Source: Acinetobacter chinensis (GTDB lineage: Bacteria; Pseudomonadota; Gammaproteobacteria; Pseudomonadales; Moraxellaceae). Taken from it: 64,000 nt of DNA. The notes under the pieces were generated by a model. That model worked only from the letters and a program-made list of their open reading frames with translations. It was not told where the DNA came from and ran no database searches. A program made the position numbers and the translations under genes. Location of the stretch: contig NZ_CP032134.1 in NCBI RefSeq assembly GCF_002165375.2, forward strand, positions 3,348,001-3,412,000, in the 5' to 3' direction. Each line of letters begins with the position of its first letter. Positions within the stretch are counted from its first letter, which is position 1. Positions 34,529 to 41,582 of this stretch are shown one piece after another.

Positions 34529-34968
34529 TTATTTTGATATTAGCCAATGCTCTGGAAATATTACAGACCTTGGCTCCAGTATCACATTTGAATGTTCTTT
34601 CAGCTTTAGTTCTATTTTATTAATTTCATTTAAATATTCTAAATATTTAAATTGAAAGCTGTACCTTTTATCTGCATGTTCGAATACCCATAAAATCCGA
34701 TCTTTTTCATGAACGATATTTATTCCTTTCCAACCTCCATCATCAGCAGTGCCACATGCGCAAGTAAATATTAAATAACGTCCACTTTTTTTAAGGATCG
34801 CTTTAACTCATCCCAAACAACAAGCCCTGCTTCAAAATTCTGACTGGAACATAAATCCTGGTTATCTATCAGTAATTTTAAAAAAGCACAGTTTGTGAAT
34901 GTAATACCTTCTATTTCAATAGCCACATGATCAGGTATAAACTCGAGTTCCAAACGAAAATTATTCAT
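34529..34968 (-). pseudogene. Frameshifted gene of unknown function
   Basis: Two collinear open frames on the minus strand join into one protein of about 147 residues if one base is added at a run of seven A residues (plus-strand T-run 34786-34792). The first part reads MNNFRLELEFIPDHVAIEIEG and ends after DELKRSLKK. The second continues SGRYLIFTCACGTADDGGWKG, then KDRILWVFEHADKRYSFQFKYL, ending WLISK at the stop 34529. Both halves look like one coherent, Cys-containing soluble protein, similar in style to small immunity-like proteins; no family named. It is a 1-base loss, a sequencing error at a homopolymer, or a -1 slippage site. Confidence 0.72.
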
Positions 34969-35018
34969 CACTGATGACTTTATCCATTTTTATTTTCTCT
35001 TTTCATTCTTTATCCAAT

Positions 35019-35047
35019 AAAAAACCCTCTGCTTCCGCAAAGGGTTG
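35019..35047 (-). terminator. Terminator after ssb
   Basis: Stem AACCCT / AGGGTT around a GC-containing loop, followed on the minus strand by a T-run. Confidence 0.7.
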
Positions 35048-35066
35048 AGTGACCACTGTCTTTTAA

Positions 35067-35651
35067 TCAGAACGGTAGATCATCATCTAAATCAGCAGGT
35101 GCTGCGGCTGGAGCTGCAGGTGCTTTAGGTGCAAAACCACTTGGGTTATTGTTGGCATAACCAGACTGAGGTGCCTGACCGCCCTGATTGCCATAACCAC
35201 CCTGGTTGTTTCCACCCTGATTTCCATAACCACCCTGCTGGTTATTGTTATAACCACCCTGACTGTTATTGTTGAAACGCGGCTGTTCAAAGCCCTGACC
35301 CTGCTCACTCTGCTGGCGGTTGCTGTCCAGCATCTGCATCTGGTCACCACGGATTTCAGTGGTATAGCGTTCCTGTCCATTCTGGTCTGTCCACTGACGG
35401 GTACGCAGTGAACCTTCAATATAAACTTTTGAACCTTTACGCAGATACTGCTGTGCAATTTCGCCTAAACGGTTATGCAATACAATGCGGTGCCATTCTG
35501 TCTGTTCTTTACGTTCGCCTGAGTTTTTATCTACCCAGGAATCGCTAGTTGCGATAGAAAACTGAGTGAGTGAGCCCCCGTTTGGGAATGTTTTCGTTTC
35601 AGGATCTTTACCTAAAGTACCCACTAAAATAACTTTATTTACACCACGCAT
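35067..35651 (-). CDS. ssb: Ssb, single-stranded DNA-binding protein
   Basis: 194 residues. The N-terminal OB fold (about 1-110) begins MRGVNKVILVGTLGKDPETK and contains WHRIVLHNRLGEIAQQYLRKGSKVYIEGSLRTRQW. A flexible Gly/Gln/Asn-rich linker with GGYGNQGG-type repeats (about 125-165) follows, and the acidic tail ends DLDDDLPF, the protein-interaction tip. It binds single-stranded DNA as a tetramer in replication and repair. It lies next to an MFS gene as in Pseudomonas, where uvrA is also close. Confidence 0.96.
   Translation of the reverse strand: MRGVNKVILVGTLGKDPETKTFPNGGSLTQFSIATSDSWVDKNSGERKEQTEWHRIVLHNRLGEIAQQYLRKGSKVYIEGSLRTRQWTDQNGQERYTTEIRGDQMQMLDSNRQQSEQGQGFEQPRFNNNSQGGYNNNQQGGYGNQGGNNQGGYGNQGGQAPQSGYANNNPSGFAPKAPAAPAAAPADLDDDLPF
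35171..35272. repeat. Short tandem repeat inside ssb (Gly/Asn/Gln linker)
   Basis: Degenerate repeated units containing TAACCACCCTG encode GGYNNN and GGYGNQGG repeats. It is coding sequence, not a satellite; copy number may vary between strains. Confidence 0.7.
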
Positions 35652-35702
35652 CAGACGTATTCTTCCTGTATGTTTCTATTATTTACTTTATAAGAGTTAT
35701 GA

Positions 35703-37067
35703 TTAAATGGCTACCTCTTTCCCCAACAAGTGCGTTAAATGTTGTCGCGCAGCATCATCGATCTGCTGTTTATCAACTTTAATATAAGCAACCTGCTGGT
35801 CAGACATCACCACGACCTCTTCAATACCACGAATGGATAAAAGCTGAGAAGTCCATTCGTCCGTTTGTTTACCTTCAGGCAAACTGAACACAAAAGAAGA
35901 AAGATAACGTGGCTGAGCCAACCCAAAACTGACGAGCAGCCAGATTATAGCAATACCGGTCAGGATACTCCAACCCAGCGCAGTATTATTCAGCATCAGC
36001 AGTTGTCCACCCAGCGTCCCTCCTGCGAAAGCCCCCAGGAACTGAGCACTGGCATTGACTCCCATCGCAGTGGCTTTGGACTGAATCGGTGCAGATTTGG
36101 ACATCCATGAAGGCAACAGCGCCTCCATCACATTAAAAGCAATAAAAAATAAACCCAGTCCCAGCAGCAGTACATAACGGGACTCATAACCAAAGATTAA
36201 AATGGCAAGACCCGCAACGATACCACCAATGGCAGTTAAGAAAATGCCCCGCATTTTGCGGTATTTTTCAGCCAGGATAATACTTGGAAAGGCAAAAAAC
36301 AGACTGATTACCAATAAAGGTAAATACACAATACCGTGTTTTGAAAGCGGGATATCTGCATAACCAATCAGTTGTGACGGCACATAAATGAACATTGCTG
36401 TCAGCAGTAAATGCAGTGAAAATACCGAAACATGCAGACGGTTCAGGTCTTTCATTTTCAGTACCTGCTTCAGCTGTTTCAGATAACCCTGCCGGAAGTT
36501 TTTATGATGACGTGTGGTTTTAGGTACCATGAACAGCATCAATATTGCCAGCAGACCCATCAGGGTCGTCACCCAGAACAGCCCTGAGATACCGACCAGA
36601 CTGGTCAGCCACGGTCCAAGACTGAATGCCACCACAAAGGACATTCCAATACTCATGCCCATGACTGCCATGGCTTTGGTACGCTGTTCTTCACGGGTCA
36701 CATCGGCAAGCAATGCCATAACCACCGCCGAAACTGCACCTGCTCCAGCAATCGCCCGTCCAATAATCACACCATAAATGGTTTCAGACATCGCAGCGAT
36801 TGCACCACCTAAGGCAAATAACAATAAGCCAAATACAATAAGCGGTTTACGACTGAAACGGTCAGCCCACAGACTGAATGGAATCTGTAAAAGTGCCTGA
36901 CTTAAACCGTACACGCCAACTGCAAGACCAATCAATGCAGGTGTTGCATGCGCATAGGACTGCCCCGCAACAGCAAATACAGGAATAATCATGAACAGAC
37001 CGAGCATGCGTAAGGCAAAAATACTGCTTAGGGCAAAAGTTGAGCGGCGTTCCAGTGCATTCATCAT
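35703..37067 (-). CDS. MFS transporter with cytoplasmic C-terminal domain
   Basis: 454 residues. Twelve membrane segments with the MFS loop 2-3 motif WADRFSRKPLIVFGLLLFALGG and GRAIAGAGAVSAVVMALLAD. After TM12 (about 385) a soluble domain of about 70 residues follows, ending GIEEVVVMSDQQVAYIKVDKQQIDDAARQHLTHLL, with a ferredoxin-like look. Substrate unknown. Two adjacent ATG codons at 37067 and 37064. It is upstream of ssb with 51 bases between, so co-transcription is possible. Confidence 0.86.
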   Translation of the reverse strand: MMNALERRSTFALSSIFALRMLGLFMIIPVFAVAGQSYAHATPALIGLAVGVYGLSQALLQIPFSLWADRFSRKPLIVFGLLLFALGGAIAAMSETIYGVIIGRAIAGAGAVSAVVMALLADVTREEQRTKAMAVMGMSIGMSFVVAFSLGPWLTSLVGISGLFWVTTLMGLLAILMLFMVPKTTRHHKNFRQGYLKQLKQVLKMKDLNRLHVSVFSLHLLLTAMFIYVPSQLIGYADIPLSKHGIVYLPLLVISLFFAFPSIILAEKYRKMRGIFLTAIGGIVAGLAILIFGYESRYVLLLGLGLFFIAFNVMEALLPSWMSKSAPIQSKATAMGVNASAQFLGAFAGGTLGGQLLMLNNTALGWSILTGIAIIWLLVSFGLAQPRYLSSFVFSLPEGKQTDEWTSQLLSIRGIEEVVVMSDQQVAYIKVDKQQIDDAARQHLTHLLGKEVAI

Positions 37068-37148
37068 ATTTACAGGCTTTAATTTCAGGACAGTCTGAGT
37101 AATTTCACATCATCGCATATTGCAGTGGCTTTGTGGAAATCGTAAATC

Positions 37149-37172
37149 AAAAAGGGCGCAAATCTGCGCCCT
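37149..37172 (-). terminator. Terminator after the DUF475 gene
   Basis: Stem GGGCGCA / TGCGCCC followed on the minus strand by TTTTT. Confidence 0.85.
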
Positions 37173-37201
37173 TCATTGTAATCATTTTTCTTAAAAAAGG
37201 A

Positions 37202-38287
37202 TTAACCGATGCGTTCCTGACGTTTCGTATACTGAATGGATGCAATCACTGCCCATACAATAAACGCCACACCGATCAGACCGGTTACCACTTCAGGTAC
37301 GTGTACCCCTGTGCCACTCGCCAGCATAATAAATGCCAGTGCACCAATGGCATAATGCGCACCGTGCTCCAGGTAAATATAAGCATCCAGTGTGCCTTTT
37401 TCCACCAGGTAAATGGTCATCGAACGCACGAACATCGCACCGATCGCTAAGCCCAGCATAATGATCACAACGTCCGAGGTAATCGCAAATGCGCCGATTA
37501 CACCATCAAAGCTGAATGATGCATCCAGCACTTCCAGATAAATAAAACCACCAATACCGGCTTTAATCACACCTGTTGGTGCGCCATTGGAGTCATGTCC
37601 TACAGCATTGCCGTCTTCATCGACTTCAGGTTCACCACCCAGTAAATGACTGAGTACCTGTACGCCTACATAAACCACAATCCCCCAGATCCCTGCCATA
37701 ACAACAACCAGACGGGTATCTTCAGCAATGTTTGCTGCCATGATCAGTAAAGCAATCAGCGCAAGAAAAACCGACATCGCAGGGACATTGGCCAGGCTTG
37801 CGAGACGTTTTTCCAGCCACTTGAACCAGTGTGTATCTTTACCTTCATCCAGGAAGAAGTTTAAAAACACCAGGAGCAAGAATGAACCACCAAAAGCAGC
37901 AATCTCTGCATGATGTGCCATCAGTTTTTTCGAATATTCAATTGGGTTATTCAGTGCCATCTGTACAACTTCAAACATACCCATGTCTGCGGTCACAGCA
38001 ACGATCACCACAGGGAAAACCAGTCGCATACCAAAAACAGCAATCAGAATACCGACTGTCAGGAAGATCATTTTCCAGAAATGATCCCAGTTGCGCAGTA
38101 CAGAAGCATTGACAACAGCATTGTCAAAAGACAATGACACTTCCATCACAGCAAGAATTGCAGTAATGGTCAATGCCGTGAACATGGCCTGTATTCCTGC
38201 ATTCGGACCGTGATTCAGCCCCCAGTATGCAGATATTCCCAGACACACGATCGTAAAAATAATTGAGAAACCAAAATGTTTCCACAT
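37202..38287 (-). CDS. DUF475 / TerC-like integral membrane protein
   Basis: 361 residues with about eight to nine membrane segments. Conserved acidic membrane motifs AVMEVSLSFDNAVVNASVLR and YLEVLDASFSFDGVIGAFAIT, each with E..SFD, are the hallmarks of TerC-related proteins and suggest metal ion binding or transport (Mn2+ in characterised TerC members; assumed here). A hydrophilic loop (about 218-245) separates the halves. Single gene, with its own terminator. Confidence 0.88.
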   Translation of the reverse strand: MWKHFGFSIIFTIVCLGISAYWGLNHGPNAGIQAMFTALTITAILAVMEVSLSFDNAVVNASVLRNWDHFWKMIFLTVGILIAVFGMRLVFPVVIVAVTADMGMFEVVQMALNNPIEYSKKLMAHHAEIAAFGGSFLLLVFLNFFLDEGKDTHWFKWLEKRLASLANVPAMSVFLALIALLIMAANIAEDTRLVVVMAGIWGIVVYVGVQVLSHLLGGEPEVDEDGNAVGHDSNGAPTGVIKAGIGGFIYLEVLDASFSFDGVIGAFAITSDVVIIMLGLAIGAMFVRSMTIYLVEKGTLDAYIYLEHGAHYAIGALAFIMLASGTGVHVPEVVTGLIGVAFIVWAVIASIQYTKRQERIG

Positions 38288-38500
38288 GACAGATCGACCT
38301 TAGAAAATATTTTAATCGGGTTAAACTTAAATTTGATTAAGCTTGAATGATCGCAATTATGACGACTTTTTCACATTTATCCAAAAGACTTCGTATGATT
38401 TTTTTTGATATCCATGACTCCCTGAAAAACATGTCATTTCTTCGCCATCAATCTCTTGATATAGTCCTGCCATTCAACGGTTATTATTCAGGATTTTATA

Positions 38501-39172
38501 ATGAGTTTTTCTCAGGATGTCTGGCAACGCAATCTGGAACTGTACCAGAAAACCCTGGCGCTTCCCTTTAACCAGGAGCTTGCCAAAGGGACATTGAGCC
38601 GTGAAGCTTTCTGTCATTATGTCATTCAGGATGCACATTACCTGGTTGCCTATGGTCGCGCACTCGCTGTCTGTGGTGCTAAAGCCTATGAAGCGGATGA
38701 CATTATCCAGTTCACTCAGGGTGCAAAAGAAGCCATCGTGGTGGAGCGCAGCCTGCATGATGGCTTTATGAAAGATTTTGGTATCAGCAAAGCAGACTTT
38801 GAAAATACGCCTCTGACACTTGCCTGCCATCATTACACTTCATTTTTAACGGCAACAGCATGGTCAGAAAGCTATCCTGTTGTACTGGCATCCCTGCTGC
38901 CATGTTTCTGGATTTATGCAGAAGTGGGCAAAGACATTGTGAGCAGTTCTGTGCCAAACAATCCTTATCAGGCATGGGTGGATACCTATTCAGGCGAAGA
39001 CTTCAATGAAGCAGTACGCAATGTACTGGCAACCATTGACCGTATAGCTGAACGTGCCGATGCCGATACACTGGAAAAAATGCACAAAGCCTATACCAAA
39101 GGAGCTGAACTTGAATGGCTGTTCTGGGACAGTGCTTACCATCAGAAACAGTGGGCTGGATTAAGCCTCTGA
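38501..39172 (+). CDS. tenA: TenA, aminopyrimidine aminohydrolase (thiaminase II)
   Basis: 223 residues. All-helical TenA fold with YVIQDAHYLVAYGRALAVCGAKA, TLACHHYTSFLTATAWSESYPVVLASLLPCFWIYAEVG (the active-site Cys/Tyr region) and the terminal GAELEWLFWDSAYHQKQW. It recovers the pyrimidine part of damaged thiamine. Other thiamine genes are not nearby, and I see no thiamine-pyrophosphate riboswitch in the leader. A strong terminator follows. Confidence 0.92.
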   Translation: MSFSQDVWQRNLELYQKTLALPFNQELAKGTLSREAFCHYVIQDAHYLVAYGRALAVCGAKAYEADDIIQFTQGAKEAIVVERSLHDGFMKDFGISKADFENTPLTLACHHYTSFLTATAWSESYPVVLASLLPCFWIYAEVGKDIVSSSVPNNPYQAWVDTYSGEDFNEAVRNVLATIDRIAERADADTLEKMHKAYTKGAELEWLFWDSAYHQKQWAGLSL

Positions 39173-39187
39173 ATCACTGTATCTGAT

Positions 39188-39219
39188 AAAAAAAGCCCTC
39201 GTGAGTGAGGGCTTTTTTA
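39188..39219. terminator. Terminator after tenA
   Basis: Stem AAGCCCTC / GAGGGCTT with GTGAGT-type loop, A-run before and T-run after; shared with the converging 39232 gene. Confidence 0.92.
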
Positions 39220-39231
39220 TTACGGGTCTGT

Positions 39232-39957
39232 TCAACCTCTGGTTTTATTCCATCCCAGATAAATCATGGCACAGAGAATTACGCCCCAGATCAGCCAGCG
39301 TGCTTCAAAAATTGATCTTCTGGCCTCATTTTTCGCAGTGTTCTGAGCAACATTGCCCTGAAACTTATGCGCAGGATTCAATGCTGCAATTTTTTCAATA
39401 TCATTCGGTTTTTCACCCTGACCCACGATCAGATACACCGCTTTAACTTCTACGTCTTCCAGCTGCGGGAACTGAACAGAAAGCTCGGACTGCCCATTAT
39501 GGTTATACTGTGGAACCCATTCATCCACTCGCCCCATAACACGTGCACGGGTCGTATCAAAAATCTGTGTATCCTTGATTTCTGCCGACGTCTGCTTTTC
39601 AATCAACTTATTCAGTTCTTCAAATTCTTTAAATGAATACTTCTGAACTCTGGCTATCTGATCAGACTCCACCTGAAGGCTGTCTTTCTGTAACGCAGGA
39701 TTATTTTTAAATAAAATGCCCTGAGGTAACAGCTGCAAATCAAGAAAATAATGCCCTGATGCCGTTTTGTCCTGAAGTACAACATAAACAGCACTCCAGA
39801 CCTGATCGCTTGCCGCAATTTCAGGTAAAACCACTTCATATTTCTGCTGATCAATCAGATCAAAATATTGATTGAATGCCAGAATTTTTGTTGCATCCTG
39901 AGCCTGACTCCAGCCACTGCATACCAGTGTGAAGATCAGTAATAATAATTTCCCCAT
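39232..39957 (-). CDS. Periplasmic protein with C-terminal membrane anchor, unknown function
   Basis: 241 residues. Signal peptide of about 19 residues (MGKLLLLIFTLVCSGWSQA). Mixed alpha/beta periplasmic domain, then a C-terminal transmembrane segment (about 215-235, ARWLIWGVILCAMIYLGW) and short basic tail. So it is anchored in the inner membrane facing the periplasm. No family recognised. Single gene between tenA (converging) and the YciI gene. Confidence 0.72.
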   Translation of the reverse strand: MGKLLLLIFTLVCSGWSQAQDATKILAFNQYFDLIDQQKYEVVLPEIAASDQVWSAVYVVLQDKTASGHYFLDLQLLPQGILFKNNPALQKDSLQVESDQIARVQKYSFKEFEELNKLIEKQTSAEIKDTQIFDTTRARVMGRVDEWVPQYNHNGQSELSVQFPQLEDVEVKAVYLIVGQGEKPNDIEKIAALNPAHKFQGNVAQNTAKNEARRSIFEARWLIWGVILCAMIYLGWNKTRG

Positions 39958-40209
39958 TTATTATCCCAATATTTTCCATTTCTAATTTCAGGAAATTATA
40001 AATAAATCACAGAGCTGTAAATATATGTAAACCACCCGAAACTTTTGATTTATTATTTGTTTTTATTATTGAAAAACATAAAGTTATTTGACAAACCCAT
40101 CCTTATCTCTTAAATATAACAAAGCCCGTCACTTCCTGCCAGTACCTGTTTTTTTATGACATTTCAGGCACAAACTCAAAAATCTGCGCTGAAATGCAAA
40201 AAATCTTTT

Positions 40210-40494
40210 TTAGATGCCTTTCAGATTGTCAAAACCTGTCCCAGCCAGTCCAATATCCACTTTGGTGATTTCATATTCAGCAACGCTCTGAAAAGGATCA
40301 GTGCTTAAGAGCTCCTCCAGTTCAGACAATGGCATATCTTTCACCAGAAATATTCCACCTGTCACAGGATTTTTTCTGCCGGCAGCGATCAGATCACCGC
40401 TGGCAAGATGAGGTTTCAGCCACTGAATATGTGCTTTTAACAGCAGATCAACTTCTTCCAGGCTTTTCTGATACTTTAAATTTACAATATACAT
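40210..40494 (-). CDS. YciI family protein
   Basis: 94 residues. MYIVNLKYQKSLEEVDLLLKAHIQWLKPHLASGDLIAAGRKNP follows the YciI/ferredoxin-like dimer fold, including the conserved His in AHIQWL and the LAAGR-type loop. These small proteins are probably enzymes or regulators of unknown substrate. Last of three co-directional genes (DUF1304, glpM, this one). Confidence 0.83.
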   Translation of the reverse strand: MYIVNLKYQKSLEEVDLLLKAHIQWLKPHLASGDLIAAGRKNPVTGGIFLVKDMPLSELEELLSTDPFQSVAEYEITKVDIGLAGTGFDNLKGI

Positions 40495-40549
40495 CTGCGC
40501 TTCCTTTATTTATCCCAACCCGTTTTTAATTCAATATTAAAGTACTTCA

Positions 40550-40891
40550 TTAAGAAAAATAATGATTCCATCCTGAAACAAGCAGCGTTGCTGTAACTAT
40601 CCAGCACAGCGTAGCTATGCTCAGACATGACCAGATGGGGAATTTTGTCGCGAGCAGATAGACCACCAGCAAATAAATAAAATACGGGATTAAAGACCAC
40701 ATACCAAACAGTGCTGTCTGCTTTAACGCCTCGGTACCTTTGTCCTGCGACACGATCACATGTGCAATCAGAGCAAAGGTCGGAAACAGTGGAACCAGTC
40801 CAGCAATATAAAATGCTTTCGACCTGGACAGCAGGGATATCAGCAGCACAACGGCTGCCCCGACTGTACATTTCAAAAAGAGTGACAGCAT
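40550..40891 (-). CDS. glpM: GlpM membrane protein
   Basis: 113 residues from the ATG at 40891, preceded by GGGAGCAGGG (a longer in-frame start exists but lacks a ribosome site). The core SKAFYIAGLVPLFPTFALIAHVIVSQDKGTEALKQTALFGMWSLIPYF closely matches the GlpM family (IPLFPTFALIAHY, GIEAL, FSMWSIIPYF in E. coli). Three to four membrane segments. Function poorly known; linked to alginate and osmotic phenotypes in Pseudomonas. Middle gene of a three-gene unit. Confidence 0.88.
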   Translation of the reverse strand: MLSLFLKCTVGAAVVLLISLLSRSKAFYIAGLVPLFPTFALIAHVIVSQDKGTEALKQTALFGMWSLIPYFIYLLVVYLLATKFPIWSCLSIATLCWIVTATLLVSGWNHYFS

Positions 40892-40980
40892 CCCTGCTCC
40901 CTTAAAATATCCGTAAAACAAAACCCTGTATTGAACAGCCTTATCCGGAAACATGTTCAGATCTGTTCTTTACAGACCAC

Positions 40981-41337
40981 TCAGAATAAATGTATCACCA
41001 GCAGTGCAATCAAGGCAGGCAGTGCCTGAATATATAAAATCTTTTTACTTGCAGTCATTGCCCCATAAACACCAGCGACCAGCACACAGCCCAGAAAGAA
41101 TGTTGCAAGATGAACTGAAAAAGGAGGTGCGGCAAATAAAGACCAGATCAGTCCTGCTGCCAGAAATCCATTATATAAACCTTGATTCTGCGCCAGTACT
41201 TTGGTCAGCTGCGCTTTTTCAGGTGTATTGCCAAAGGCTTTTAAACCGGCAGGTTTATCCCAGAGGAACATTTCCAGTACTAAAAAGTAGATGTGCAGCA
41301 GTGCAATGACTGCGATCAGAATTTTGCCAATGATCAT
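40981..41337 (-). CDS. DUF1304 inner-membrane protein
   Basis: 118 residues with four membrane segments. LIAVIALLHIYFLVLEMFLWDKPAGLKAFGNTPEK and LAQNQGLYNGFLAAGLIW are the DUF1304 signatures (conserved H..E..W and NQGLYN). No known role. First of three co-directional small genes, about 90 bases before glpM. Confidence 0.87.
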   Translation of the reverse strand: MIIGKILIAVIALLHIYFLVLEMFLWDKPAGLKAFGNTPEKAQLTKVLAQNQGLYNGFLAAGLIWSLFAAPPFSVHLATFFLGCVLVAGVYGAMTASKKILYIQALPALIALLVIHLF

Positions 41338-41582
41338 GTGATGACTGTCCTTTATTTTTATGTGGCGAATAAACCTATTCTAAATGGATTTTAGCTGACA
41401 GTAACAGCTTCACGCATAAAAAGTGAACTTTATCTGTATTGCAGCGTTTATATGCAGATATGACTGAACAAAGACACCTGATCCGACATAAATTGTCGTG
41501 AAAAAACGAATTAATACAGCTTGAACAAAATTAAATCGCTATCATATATCACTTTAAATTTGCACAATTCCGAGACTGTTTT

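Noticed and set aside
34461..34655. 64-codon plus-strand frame after the DUF4442 gene
   Set aside because: It overlaps the clearly coding second half of the frameshifted minus-strand gene and is hydrophobic low-complexity.
35171..35272. CRISPR-like or satellite repeat
   Set aside because: The repeats encode the Gly/Asn/Gln linker of Ssb and are irregular.
38288..38500. Thiamine-pyrophosphate riboswitch before tenA
   Set aside because: I looked for the conserved CTGAGA and ACCTGA-type elements in the leader and did not find them.
41338..41582. LexA box before uvrA
   Set aside because: No CTG-N10-CAG site in the leader, and Acinetobacter lacks LexA.
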